Positions 17,931 through 26,944 of a DNA stretch of 64,000 nucleotides are shown in pieces. The DNA is from Melioribacter sp051488665 (GTDB taxonomy: Bacteria > Bacteroidota > Ignavibacteria > Ignavibacteriales > Melioribacteraceae), in NCBI RefSeq assembly GCF_051488665.1, contig NZ_JBPSEG010000010.1, forward strand, positions 1 to 64,000, in the 5' to 3' direction. Position 1 is the stretch's first letter. Each line of letters starts with the position of its first letter. Position numbers and translations under genes: made by a program. The notes below the pieces were generated by a model. That model made no database searches and had not been told where the DNA came from. It was given only the letters and a program-made list of their open reading frames with translations.

Positions 17931-18764
17931 TCACATCATCGGTTTTTTTCTATTAACAAATTGAAGCGGGAATCCTTCTTTATTTCTAAGAACCATTATT
18001 TTATCGCCCGAATCCGTAGTGAATAAATCCTGTACAACATCGCAATCCTTCAAACTTTCTTTAAGCTTTTCAATCGTATCAGTCGAGAATGCAATATGGA
18101 ATTGAGCCGGTAAAATATCACGCAGATTCAATACCGGGACTTCGTTTTTCTGATATAATTCAAACATCATGTTTTTCCCGGAATCCGCCACAAATCTGCC
18201 GTAATCCGGAGCGCCGCTTTCTTTTACGATTACCATATTTAAATTTTCCCCGAACCATTTCCCTGCTCCGATTGCGTCTTCCATGTTAAAGGCTATATGC
18301 TCCACATAAATTCCTTCAAAACGGAGCATCGGATTTTTTCTTTCGACAAATTGAAGCGGAACACCCCAGGGGTCTCGTAAAATCATAATTTTATCGCCCG
18401 AATTCGTTAAAGTTAAATCCGATTCGATACTTGCGCCGCTATCGACCAGCTTCTTTTTAAGCTTTTCAGCATCTCTTACATGGAATGCAATGTGCATGCT
18501 TAAGGCATTTATTTCTTTGAAGTTAAGATGTTTCACTTCATTATTAATTAAAAATTCGAACATAATGTTTTTTGCCTTGTCGGTAACAAATATGGAACCT
18601 GTGCCTTTATTTACGATTTTCATATCGAGGTTAGAGCAATACCATTCTGCGGCTTTTTCCGCATCGGGCAATAAAAGCGCAATATGCTCGAATTTAATTT
18701 GATTTTGTTGCCCCGTTAAAGTAGTTGATAAAAAGAGCGCGATTAACGCGATTAACTTTTTCAT
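17931..18764 (-). CDS. Secreted protein with two VOC (glyoxalase/dioxygenase-like) domains
   Basis: 277 residues. Residues 1-19 are a signal peptide (LTG-QQ). Two tandem betaalphabetabetabeta modules follow (about 25-140 and 150-270), each with the pattern FEHIALLLPDAEKAAEWY or VEHIAFNMEDAIGAGKWF and ending in a DPWGVPLQFVER or NKEGFPLQFVNR segment. Two modules are what one VOC metal site needs. An exported VOC protein is uncommon; the substrate is unknown. Its ATG overlaps the stop of the HbpS-like gene by 4 bases, so the two are made together and may act on the same ligand. Confidence 0.8.
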   Translation of the reverse strand: MKKLIALIALFLSTTLTGQQNQIKFEHIALLLPDAEKAAEWYCSNLDMKIVNKGTGSIFVTDKAKNIMFEFLINNEVKHLNFKEINALSMHIAFHVRDAEKLKKKLVDSGASIESDLTLTNSGDKIMILRDPWGVPLQFVERKNPMLRFEGIYVEHIAFNMEDAIGAGKWFGENLNMVIVKESGAPDYGRFVADSGKNMMFELYQKNEVPVLNLRDILPAQFHIAFSTDTIEKLKESLKDCDVVQDLFTTDSGDKIMVLRNKEGFPLQFVNRKKPMM

Positions 18765-19234
18765 TTTGCCTCCTCATTTAAAATTCTAGCGCCAGCCTCG
18801 GCAACAATGCCGTCTTGCTCCGGAGTTCCACCGCTTACTCCGATCGCCCCGATATAATTATTTTCATATACTAGCGGCACTCCGCCTTCAAAAGGCAGAA
18901 TTTCATGTATCGACAACAATGCGTTGTTGCCCCCTGCGACTCGCTCCTGGTAGGATTTAGTGGGTCTTTTGAAAAAGATAGCCGATACCGCCTTTTTCCT
19001 GGCAACGTTAATACTTCCCAATTGAGCGCCGTCCATTCTTTCAAAATAGACCAGATTGCCTCCGTCGTCCACAATGGCAATTACAACGTCAATATTCATC
19101 TCTTTGGCTTTATTTTCGGCAGCTAAAGCCACTTTTTTGGCAAGTTCGAGCGTTATAGTATGCTTTGTTGCTGTCTGACCGTATATTGCTCCCGTTAAAA
19201 GAATTGCAAATAAGGCCGGCTTAATTATCTTCAT
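18761..19234 (-). CDS. HbpS/GlcG-family (DUF336) secreted protein
   Basis: 157 residues from the ATG at 19234, chosen because GGAGGGAG lies just upstream and a signal peptide (about 1-19, AIYG) follows; an in-frame start 39 bases earlier is less likely. The core ITLELAKKVALAAENKA, VVIAIVDDGGNLVYFERMDG and PFEGGVPLVYENNYIGAIGV is characteristic of the HbpS/GlcG fold, whose members bind heme or cob(II)alamin. It is divergent from a TonB receptor and coupled to the VOC gene, so a heme or tetrapyrrole link is plausible but not shown. Confidence 0.8.
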   Translation of the reverse strand: MKIIKPALFAILLTGAIYGQTATKHTITLELAKKVALAAENKAKEMNIDVVIAIVDDGGNLVYFERMDGAQLGSINVARKKAVSAIFFKRPTKSYQERVAGGNNALLSIHEILPFEGGVPLVYENNYIGAIGVSGGTPEQDGIVAEAGARILNEEAK

Positions 19235-19284
19235 ACTCCCTCCGTACCAATTACTTAACCGTTTAATCCGCAAAATAAAGAATT

Positions 19285-19318
19285 TTTGGAATATTTACAG
19301 GATTATTTTTTAACTTTG
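19285..19318 (+). promoter_or_regulatory. Candidate Bacteroidota-type promoter
   Basis: TTTG (19285-19288) and TAACTTTG (19311-19318) fit the -33 TTTG and -7 TAnnTTTG elements with a 22-base gap, slightly longer than usual. It lies 28 bases before the TonB receptor ATG. Confidence 0.5.
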
Positions 19319-19346
19319 TTAACTCAATTTTTCTGAAAGGGCTAAA

Positions 19347-21155
19347 ATGAAATATTTACTTATTGTCTTCGTTATATTTTCTCAGGTTATTTTATCTCAA
19401 CAAGATTCCATAAAAACTTACGAGTTAAATGAAATCACTATTAAATCCGAAAAATACAATTCGTTAATCAAATACCTTAATCCGTCGCTTCAAACGGTTA
19501 ACATAAAAGAAGTTAATTTAACGATCAACAAAAACATTATAGCCAATCTAAAGAACAATTCCGCGGGCATATTTGTAACGGAATATGGAAATAACGGTTT
19601 CGGAATCGGTCAATTATCGGCGGGTAAATTATCCGTCCGGGGTTTCAACGGCATTCAGCAATTCACCGTTTTTATCGACGGGCATCCGGAATACGCCGGT
19701 ATTTTCGGACACCCTGTTTCCGACGTTTACAACACGGATGCAGCTTCAGAATTAATGATAATCAAAGGTCCGGCTTCTTTGATTTACGGCTCCGGAGCAA
19801 TGGCGGGAGCAATCGATATTAGAACGTCGAATCAGGCACCCAAAGGATTTTCTATCGGCAGCGATATTTCATACGGGTCGTTTAATACTTTTAACATTTC
19901 ATTAAAATCAGGATACAGCTCAAAGTCTTTCGCTTCGTCCGTAAATCTCTATAATTATCATTCGGACAATCACAGACCATCATCAAATTACGACTCGAGA
20001 GGAATAAGCTTAACTATAGGTTATAAAATGAGTAAAGCATGGTCTGCTAATATTAAATCGAATATCAGATACGCTAAAATATTCAATCCCGGCACGACGA
20101 CCGATCCGTACCTTAATGATTCAGTTTGGACCGAATTTACACGATCAAACATATCGTTAAGTCTGGCTAACGGTTACAAATCGACAGAAGGAACTTATAC
20201 TTTTTATATAAACACGGGAGTGCACGATTTCTTCGACGGGTTTCATTCCACGGATTATGTGGCAGGCTTAAACGGACGGCAGACTTTTGAATTATCGGAT
20301 TACTTACTTATCACTGCCGGAAATGATACTCGTTTTTACGGCGGTAAGGCAAGTAACAATCGTCAATTAATCGATACTACATTGTATGAAACAGGATTTT
20401 ATTTAGTTACGGAAACGGATATTAATCAAAGATTGAAATTGACCGCAGGAGCGCGTTTGAACTATCATGAAATATACGGGACCGAATTTGTGCCTCAGGC
20501 ATCTCTAAATTACGCTCCGGCAGATTATACGGATTTTTACTTCTCGGTCGCAAAAGGATTCAGGAATCCCACCCTGGCTGAATTTTTCATATTTGGAGCA
20601 AACATCGACTTGCTCCCGGAAAAATTATGGAATTACGAAGCCGGATTTAATCTGAATTTTCTTGACAAAACTGCAAATCTATCCGGCGCGTTCTATTTTT
20701 CCGAAGGGAAAGATTTTATTGCCGTTACCGGACAATTCCCGAATATTAAGAACCGGAATGTGGCAAATGTTCAAAACAAAGGATTTGAAATAAATCTGAA
20801 GATTGCTCCTTTGACATATCTGCGGCTGAGCGCAGGCTTTAATTATACCGATATGAAAACAAAAATTCCTGGAGCGCCAGGAATTCACGCACTCTTCAAT
20901 GCAAGTTATTCTGTAAATAAAATTGAATTCGGATTGAATTTAGTATCGGCAGCTAAACTTTATCTCTTAGACCACAATAATCAATTAACCGAGGAGAAAT
21001 TTTTATTGCTTAACGTGTCAGCCGGGTATGACATAGCTCGTAATGCTAAGTTATATATCAAAGTAAATAATCTTTTGGATACCGATTATCAAACGGTTTA
21101 CGGTTATCCGATGCCGGGAATTAATTTTCTTGCAGGAATAAAGACGGAATTTTAA
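19347..21155 (+). CDS. TonB-dependent outer-membrane receptor
   Basis: 602 residues. Signal peptide 1-18 (VILS-Q), a short N-terminal region YELNEITIKSEKY, a plug (about 45-160, with LSVRGFNGIQQFTVFIDGH and IKGPASLIYGSGAMAGAID) and a barrel ending GINFLAGIKTEF with the C-terminal Phe needed for outer-membrane assembly. It lacks the carboxypeptidase-like N-domain of the receptor at 1805-4603 and has the size of siderophore, heme or cobalamin receptors. AAGGG precedes the ATG. It is divergent from the HbpS/VOC pair. The substrate is unresolved. Confidence 0.87.
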   Translation: MKYLLIVFVIFSQVILSQQDSIKTYELNEITIKSEKYNSLIKYLNPSLQTVNIKEVNLTINKNIIANLKNNSAGIFVTEYGNNGFGIGQLSAGKLSVRGFNGIQQFTVFIDGHPEYAGIFGHPVSDVYNTDAASELMIIKGPASLIYGSGAMAGAIDIRTSNQAPKGFSIGSDISYGSFNTFNISLKSGYSSKSFASSVNLYNYHSDNHRPSSNYDSRGISLTIGYKMSKAWSANIKSNIRYAKIFNPGTTTDPYLNDSVWTEFTRSNISLSLANGYKSTEGTYTFYINTGVHDFFDGFHSTDYVAGLNGRQTFELSDYLLITAGNDTRFYGGKASNNRQLIDTTLYETGFYLVTETDINQRLKLTAGARLNYHEIYGTEFVPQASLNYAPADYTDFYFSVAKGFRNPTLAEFFIFGANIDLLPEKLWNYEAGFNLNFLDKTANLSGAFYFSEGKDFIAVTGQFPNIKNRNVANVQNKGFEINLKIAPLTYLRLSAGFNYTDMKTKIPGAPGIHALFNASYSVNKIEFGLNLVSAAKLYLLDHNNQLTEEKFLLLNVSAGYDIARNAKLYIKVNNLLDTDYQTVYGYPMPGINFLAGIKTEF

Positions 21156-21218
21156 AAAGAAGACTAAACATTTTAAATAAATATTCGATAATAGAGTAAC
21201 TATAGCTATAGGTGAGTT

Positions 21219-21356
21219 ATGTTACTCTATGCAATTATCGGTTATTTTATCCTCTTTGCCCTTTTCATATTTCTTTCGTTCAAATACGCTCCTTTCGGAT
21301 ACGAAGACAATAGCGGTTTTCATTATATCAAAAGACAGAATAAAAAAGCCGCCTGA
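21219..21356 (+). CDS. 45-residue single-span membrane peptide
   Basis: ATG at 21219 with AGGTGA 5 bases upstream, TGA at 21354-21356. The peptide MLLYAIIGYFILFALFIFLS (residues 1-20) is a clear membrane helix, followed by a short polar tail (FKYAPFGYEDNSGFHYIKRQ) rich in basic and aromatic residues. It is followed at once by a hairpin terminator. A good ribosome site, codon use like its neighbours and a terminator make it a likely real small gene; the function is unknown. Confidence 0.6.
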   Translation: MLLYAIIGYFILFALFIFLSFKYAPFGYEDNSGFHYIKRQNKKAA

Positions 21357-21385
21357 TTCGTGCATTCGCGGCTATTATTTTTCCG
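21347..21385 (+). terminator. Candidate terminator after small membrane peptide
   Basis: AGCCGC (21347-21352) pairs with GCGGCT (21368-21373), followed by ATTATTTTT. The stem starts inside the last codons of the 45-residue ORF. Confidence 0.5.
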
Positions 21386-21454
21386 TGTATAATTGGTTAT
21401 AATAGAAAGGAAAGCAGAGGAGAAATTACCCGCATCCCCTCTGCCGTCAAAAAA

Positions 21455-22453
21455 TCAGATAAGCGTTTTATAGCTCTGAAGCATTTTCATATAATTAGCT
21501 CTTTCAAAGGAGGCGGGTTCAGCCACCGATTTTTGGCTCATACTTCCCTTCATCATAGAAATCGAATCGTATTCATTTTCTTCCATCCAGTTTTCAATGC
21601 CTTTCAAAATCTCGGTAATTCTACCGATACCGTTAGTCAACAATTCCGAGCAGACCATAGCCACATCGGCACCTGCCATTATAACTTTGATAGCGTCTTC
21701 GTGCGAATGGATTCCGCTTGTTGCGGCAAGACTGGCTTTAATATGACCGTAAAGAATAGCGATCCATCTCAAAGGCAAACGCATTTCCCAGTTTGTGCTC
21801 AATACCAGATTCGGCACAACTTCCAATTTTTCAAGGTCAAAATCGGGCTGATAGAAACGGTTAAAGAGAACTAAAGCGTCCGCGCCTGCTTCGTCAAGTT
21901 GTTTTGCCATATTAGCCATCGACGTAAAATACGGACTGAGTTTAACGGCGACGGGAATTTTAACCTGACTTTTAACTTCTTTTACCGTTTCGATATACAT
22001 TTTTTCAACGTCCGCAGAGGTCATATTCGGATTGGCAGCAACATAATAAATATTTAATTCCAGAGCGTCGGCGCCCGCTTGTTCGATATTTTTTGCATAT
22101 TGAATCCAGCCGCCTTTGCTTACTCCGTTCAAACTTCCGATAACGGGTATACTGACTGATTTTTTTAGATTTGCAATATGATCGAGATATTGATACGGAG
22201 TCAGATTGAATTTGTCCGGTTCAGGGAAATAATTGAGAGCCTCGGCATAACTTTCGGTATGATGCGAAAGGTAATGATCCAATTCACCGCTTTCGTGGAG
22301 AATTTGTTCTTCAAACAATGAATACACTACAACAGCAGCGGCTCCCGCGTCTTCGAGTTGCTTTACGCTGTCGACAGTATGAGAAAGGGGCGAAGCCGAA
22401 GGAACGATAGGATTCTTCAGTTCCAATCCCATATATTTTGTTGTTAAATCCAT
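21455..22453 (-). CDS. Dihydroorotate dehydrogenase-like flavoprotein
   Basis: 332 residues, TIM-barrel. The start MDLTTKYMGLELKNPIVPSA is typical of class 1 dihydroorotate dehydrogenases, and IPVIGSLNGVSKGGW, ALELNIYYVAANPN, VKIPVAVKLSPYFT and VAMVCSELLTNG mark the FMN and substrate regions. The usual catalytic Cys/Ser loop is not obvious, and this subgroup (often found next to nifJ) is annotated only as DHOD-like. Its real reaction is uncertain. GAGGAG precedes the ATG. It lies 71 bases downstream of nifJ with a hairpin between them. Confidence 0.8.
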   Translation of the reverse strand: MDLTTKYMGLELKNPIVPSASPLSHTVDSVKQLEDAGAAAVVVYSLFEEQILHESGELDHYLSHHTESYAEALNYFPEPDKFNLTPYQYLDHIANLKKSVSIPVIGSLNGVSKGGWIQYAKNIEQAGADALELNIYYVAANPNMTSADVEKMYIETVKEVKSQVKIPVAVKLSPYFTSMANMAKQLDEAGADALVLFNRFYQPDFDLEKLEVVPNLVLSTNWEMRLPLRWIAILYGHIKASLAATSGIHSHEDAIKVIMAGADVAMVCSELLTNGIGRITEILKGIENWMEENEYDSISMMKGSMSQKSVAEPASFERANYMKMLQSYKTLI

Positions 22454-22481
22454 AATAAACTCCTCTAATTTTTTTTAATAG

Positions 22482-22517
22482 TGGGGCTTCCGAAAGTTTA
22501 CCATTCGGACAGCCCCA
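22482..22517 (-). promoter_or_regulatory. Intercistronic hairpin between nifJ and DHOD-like gene
   Basis: TGGGGCT (22482-22488) pairs with AGCCCCA (22511-22517), and inside it CCGAA pairs with TTCGG. No T-run follows on the minus strand, so this looks like an mRNA-stabilising or processing hairpin, or a weak terminator, rather than a strong stop. Confidence 0.55.
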
Positions 22518-22524
22518 TTATATA

Positions 22525-25500
22525 TTAATTGACTGATTCTTTATCTTCTCCGTTCGGCGAAAAATCCATCTGCGACATCTGTTCGTACAATTTCCAGCGT
22601 TTCTTCACCTCTTCCTGGGCATGAGTCAACAATTCCTTTGCAATTTCCGGATGGGATTTGGTCAACATCTTATAACGCGTTTCGCGATAGATATATTCGT
22701 CGAGTTTTATTTTCGGAGCTTTCGAGTCGAGTTTCATCGGATTTTTACCTTCTTTCAGATTTTCCGGATTGAATCTGAAGAGCGGCCAGTAACCGCTGTC
22801 AACTGCAAGCTTCTGGCTTTCGAGTCCTTTTGCCATATTGATACCGTGAGCGATACAATGGCTGTACGCAATGATAATGGAAGGACCGTCGTAAGCTTCT
22901 GCTTCCAGGAATGCGCGAACGGTTTGAGCGTCGTTTGCTCCCATTGCGACTCGAGCCACATAAACATTGCCGTAATTTACAGCCATCATTGCCAGATCCT
23001 TTTTAGGAGTCGGCTTGCCTGCAGCCGCGAATTTGGCAACTGCGCCCATTCCGGTAGCTTTCGACATCTGTCCGCCCGTATTTGAATAGACTTCCGTATC
23101 GAGCACTAATATATTTACATTCTTTCCTGAAGCAAGTACGTGGTCTAAGCCGCCGTAACCGATATCATAAGCCCAGCCGTCGCCGCCGATAATCCAGACG
23201 GATTTTTTAACCAGGTAATCGGCAATATGATGGAGAGTTTTGGCTTCGGGAGTATCGATTGATTCGAGTTTCTTCTTGAGTTCGGCAACTCTTTCGCGTT
23301 GAGCTTTAATACCGGCTTCGTCTTTCTGATCCGCATTAAGAATTGCGTCGCAAAGTTCGGCGCCGACTTTATCGCGCAGTCCTTGCAGTAATTCTTTTGC
23401 ATATTCATTTTGTTTGTCAACTGCAAGACGCATACCGAGTCCGAATTCGGCATTGTCTTCGAAGAGTGAATTCGACCATGCCGGGCCTCTTCCTTCTTTA
23501 TTCTTAGCCCATGGCGTTGTTGGCAGGTTGCCGCCGTAGATAGACGAGCATCCTGTTGCATTGGCAATCAATGCGCGATCGCCGAACAGCTGCGATACGA
23601 GTTTGACATACGGGGTTTCGCCGCAGCCGGAACATGCGCCCGAAAATTCAAACAACGGTTCGAGCAGCTGATTGCTCTTGATCAATGCCGGATTGACCTG
23701 AGTTCTGTCGATTTCGGGCAATTCGAGGAAGAAATCGAAGTTGGCTCTTTCCTGCTCTCTGATCGGAATCTGCGGAACCATATTAAGAGCTTTTAATTTG
23801 GTTTCGCGTTTGTTCTTTGCCGGACAGACTTCATAACAAAGTTCGCATCCGGTGCAGTCTTCCACTGCAACCTGAATGGTATATGCGCTGTTTTCAGGGA
23901 ATTCTTTCCCTTTTGCGTCCGTATGCTTAAATGTTGCCGGAGCGGTTTCGAGATATTTCTTGTCGTATACTTTTATTCTGATAGCGGCATGAGGACATAC
24001 AAGCGCGCATTTGCCGCACTGGATACACCATTCGGGATCCCATTCGGGCACTTCGAGGGCGATATTTCGTTTTTCCCAGCGAGTTGTAGCCGACGGGAAC
24101 GTTCCGTCAACGGGCATTTCGCTGACTTTTACTTCGTCTCCTTTGCCTGCCATCATCTTAGCCAGAACATTTTTCACATAGTCGGGAGCTTTATCGGAAA
24201 CAATCGGAGGCAGTTCGATTGTGCTCGTTACATGATCGGGAACGTCAACTTTGTATAAGTGTTCGAGAGTTTGATCTACAGCCGCAAAGTTTTTCTTAAC
24301 AATTTCCTCGCCTTTAGCGCCGTACGTCTTTTTAATTGCCTTTTTGATTTGCTCAATTGCTTCTTCTTTCGGCAAGATTCCCGAAATTGCAAAGAAGCAT
24401 GTCTGCATGATTGTGTTTATACGGCTGCCCATTCCTGTTTGAGCTGCAACTGTATAACCGTCTATTACATAGAAGTTGAGTTTCTTGTCGATAATTTGCT
24501 GCTGAACTTTTTTGGGCAATTTATCCCAGGTTTCTTCTTTGCTGTAAGGCGAATTAAGCAGGAATGTACCGCCTTCTTTTATATTCCCTAAAACGTCGAA
24601 TTTTTCAAGAAGGTTGAATTGGTGACATCCTACAAAACTTGCAGTCTGGATTAAATAAGTGGAATGAATCGGTTTCTTTCCGAAACGGAGGTGAGATACC
24701 GTTGTAGAACCCGACTTTTTAGAATCGTAAACGAAATAACCCTGAGCGTAATTGTCGGTTTCTTCGCCGATTATCTTAATTGAGTTTTTATTTGCTCCAA
24801 CCGTACCGTCGGCGCCGAGTCCGTAGAAAAGGCATCTTGTAACATCGTCGCTTTCAATTATAAATGAAGGATCGAAATCGAGACTTGTAAACGTAACGTC
24901 GTCGATAATACCGACAGTAAAATGATTTTTCGGATTTTCTTCTTTCAGATTATCGAATACAGCTTTAACCATAGCGGGCGTAAATTCTTTCGACGAGAGT
25001 CCGTATCTGCCGCCGACGATCTTAGGCATTTTTTCAAACGGAGGATTGTCGGAATTCATTGCGTCGCTGATAACAGAAACAACGTCGAGATAAAGAGGCT
25101 CGCCGAATGCGCCCGGTTCTTTAGTGCGGTCGAGTACCGCGATCTTTTCAACAGTTTTCGGAAGCGCAGCGAGAAAATGTTTTGCGGAGAAAGGACGATA
25201 GAGACGCACTTTAAGGATGCCGACTTTTTCTTCCATTCTCTGGGTCATATATTCGACTGTTTCTTCGGCAGTTTCCGCGCCTGAGCCCATTAAAATAACA
25301 ACTCGCTTAGCGTCGGGTGCGCCGTAATAGTCAAACAGATTATATTGTCTGCCGGTCAATTTTGCAAAACGATTCATCACGTCCTGAACAATATCGGGGC
25401 AGGCATTATAAAATTTATTGACGGCTTCCCTGCCCTGGAAATAAACGTCGGGATTCTGAGCCGTTCCTCTGATAAACGGATTATCCGGATTGAGAGCTCT

Positions 25501-26115
25501 TTCTTTGAAAGCTTTAACGTAATCGTCGTTAATCATAGCGCGGATATCTTCGTCGCTCAGTTTTTCAATTTTCATTACCTCGTGCGAAGTTCTGAATCCG
25601 TCGAAGAAATGCACAAAAGGAACGCGCGATTCCAAAGAAGCTGCATGAGCTATTAAAGCCGTATCCATGACTTCCTGCACGGAATTCGAAGCTATCAAAC
25701 CGAATCCGGTCTGACGTGTAGCCATAACGTCCGAATGATCGCCGAAAATCGAAAGAGCAGAAGCTGCAATCGAACGCGCGCTGACGTGGAAAACAGCGGG
25801 CGTCAATTCGCCGGCAATTTTGTACATATTAGGAATCATCAAAAGAAGACCCTGGGATGCGGTGAAGGTAGTGGTAAGAGCGCCGGCTTGCAACGAACCG
25901 TGAACGGCTCCGGCTGCGCCGCCTTCGCTCTGCATTTCGGTTACATTCGGAACCGAACCCCAGATATTTTTTACTTTTGCCGCAGCCCATGCATCCGACA
26001 ATTCTCCCATCGGGGACGACGGCGTAATCGGATAAATAGCAATCACTTCGCTAAGACGGTAAGCCACGTGCGCGGCGGCTTCGTTTCCGTCTATTGTTAC
26101 TTTTTCTCTATTCAT
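22525..26115 (-). CDS. nifJ: Pyruvate:ferredoxin (flavodoxin) oxidoreductase
   Basis: 1196 residues from the ATG at 26115 (AAGGTGG at the right spacing; a start 27 bases earlier is in frame but has no such site). Single-chain fusion: N-terminal pyruvate-binding domain (DGNEAAAHVAYRLSEVIAIY, ITPSSPMGE), gamma-type domain, two 4Fe-4S clusters (CIQCGKCALVCP and CTGCELCYEVCP, about 690-765), then a TPP domain (GACSGCGETPYVKL, GGDGWAYDIGYGGLDH, NTGGQMSKAT) with a cluster ligand set. It converts pyruvate plus CoA to acetyl-CoA, CO2 and reduced ferredoxin or flavodoxin, and marks an anaerobic or facultative lifestyle. It leads the transcript with the DHOD-like gene. Confidence 0.95.
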   Translation of the reverse strand: MNREKVTIDGNEAAAHVAYRLSEVIAIYPITPSSPMGELSDAWAAAKVKNIWGSVPNVTEMQSEGGAAGAVHGSLQAGALTTTFTASQGLLLMIPNMYKIAGELTPAVFHVSARSIAASALSIFGDHSDVMATRQTGFGLIASNSVQEVMDTALIAHAASLESRVPFVHFFDGFRTSHEVMKIEKLSDEDIRAMINDDYVKAFKERALNPDNPFIRGTAQNPDVYFQGREAVNKFYNACPDIVQDVMNRFAKLTGRQYNLFDYYGAPDAKRVVILMGSGAETAEETVEYMTQRMEEKVGILKVRLYRPFSAKHFLAALPKTVEKIAVLDRTKEPGAFGEPLYLDVVSVISDAMNSDNPPFEKMPKIVGGRYGLSSKEFTPAMVKAVFDNLKEENPKNHFTVGIIDDVTFTSLDFDPSFIIESDDVTRCLFYGLGADGTVGANKNSIKIIGEETDNYAQGYFVYDSKKSGSTTVSHLRFGKKPIHSTYLIQTASFVGCHQFNLLEKFDVLGNIKEGGTFLLNSPYSKEETWDKLPKKVQQQIIDKKLNFYVIDGYTVAAQTGMGSRINTIMQTCFFAISGILPKEEAIEQIKKAIKKTYGAKGEEIVKKNFAAVDQTLEHLYKVDVPDHVTSTIELPPIVSDKAPDYVKNVLAKMMAGKGDEVKVSEMPVDGTFPSATTRWEKRNIALEVPEWDPEWCIQCGKCALVCPHAAIRIKVYDKKYLETAPATFKHTDAKGKEFPENSAYTIQVAVEDCTGCELCYEVCPAKNKRETKLKALNMVPQIPIREQERANFDFFLELPEIDRTQVNPALIKSNQLLEPLFEFSGACSGCGETPYVKLVSQLFGDRALIANATGCSSIYGGNLPTTPWAKNKEGRGPAWSNSLFEDNAEFGLGMRLAVDKQNEYAKELLQGLRDKVGAELCDAILNADQKDEAGIKAQRERVAELKKKLESIDTPEAKTLHHIADYLVKKSVWIIGGDGWAYDIGYGGLDHVLASGKNVNILVLDTEVYSNTGGQMSKATGMGAVAKFAAAGKPTPKKDLAMMAVNYGNVYVARVAMGANDAQTVRAFLEAEAYDGPSIIIAYSHCIAHGINMAKGLESQKLAVDSGYWPLFRFNPENLKEGKNPMKLDSKAPKIKLDEYIYRETRYKMLTKSHPEIAKELLTHAQEEVKKRWKLYEQMSQMDFSPNGEDKESVN

Positions 26116-26393
26116 CAATCCACCTTTATTTTGATTGTTCAAAATTTATTTCTTCTTTTTTATTTATGATTTTTGCCGAGTGTGTCTAATAATTTTATAC
26201 ATCAAATTCCCTGCCATATTAATTTCTTATTTTTTAGTTTTTTTGAATAAAAATCGGTCTCAATATCCTATTGTTTGGGAAATTAACTCTTATTTGTAAG
26301 AAAATATTCCGAATCTAATCGGTAATTATAGAAATAATTTCCGAATAAATAAAGACACGTATGTCTAAATAATTTGAATTTTTCTGGTTTATA

Positions 26394-26845
26394 TTTCACC
26401 CCTTCGGGATTTTTATCTAGCAAATCCGGAATAAGATAAACACCGGGAACGTATTATTTTTTAGTACATGGAAAAATGTCATTAAACAAAAACGCCGAAG
26501 GCGTGTCATTATTATAATATATTCAAACATCTCTCGAAACCAGAACGCCGGAGGCGTGACATTTTTGTAACAAACCGATTACATATAATCCCCAATCCCG
26601 CGGGGGTGGCATAGCACACAATAATAATCATGTCATCCGTACCGGGTTGATTTTTCTGTTGGCTTCTCCGTGTTACAATTATTTCACCCCTCCGGGGTTT
26701 TTATCTTCTGCTTGACACCTGTGCTATAATAATTTCACTCCTTCGGAGTTATGTTATAAGTCAGCAATAGGGATAAACGCCGGAGGCGTGGCATTATTGT
26801 AACAAAACCATCGACATAAAAACTCAACCCCGCAGGGGTGACATG
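26394..26845. repeat. Cluster of REP-like palindromic repeats
   Basis: The gap between nifJ and the kinase holds about eight copies of a short palindrome plus tail, consensus AACGCCGGAGGCGTGACAT followed by an A/T stretch. Forward copies begin near 26489, 26541, 26590, 26779 and 26823. Reverse copies (TTTCACCCCTCCGGGGTTTT type) lie near 26394, 26682 and 26725. The palindrome sequence varies (CGCC/GGCG, CCCC/GGGG) while the pairing is kept. No transposase is seen in the window. Confidence 0.8.
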
Positions 26846-26892
26846 ATTATTTTACGCGATACCGAAAACCCGAGCGTAGTAAATCTGAGTAT

Positions 26893-26906
26893 TTGATTTA
26901 AATCAA
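26893..26906. promoter_or_regulatory. Perfect FNR/CRP-type operator
   Basis: TTGATTTAAATCAA is a perfect 14-bp palindrome and an exact match to TTGAT-N4-ATCAA, the FNR-family consensus. It lies 38 bases before the histidine kinase ATG. Oxygen- or redox-linked control of the kinase is inferred. Confidence 0.6.
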
Positions 26907-26944
26907 GATTTATTTATTTTACGTAGAAATTCAAGCGAGGGATT

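Noticed and set aside
17823..18026. 67-residue ORF with VICNLAIFVICNFVILIICN
   Set aside because: It is the translation of the TTGGTAATTTGCAATC repeat tract and then the complement of the VOC gene.
22621..23085. Long plus-strand ORFs opposite nifJ (also 24259-24591, 25345-25656, 25735-26169)
   Set aside because: Complement shadows of the PFOR coding frame, with no recognisable domain or start signal.
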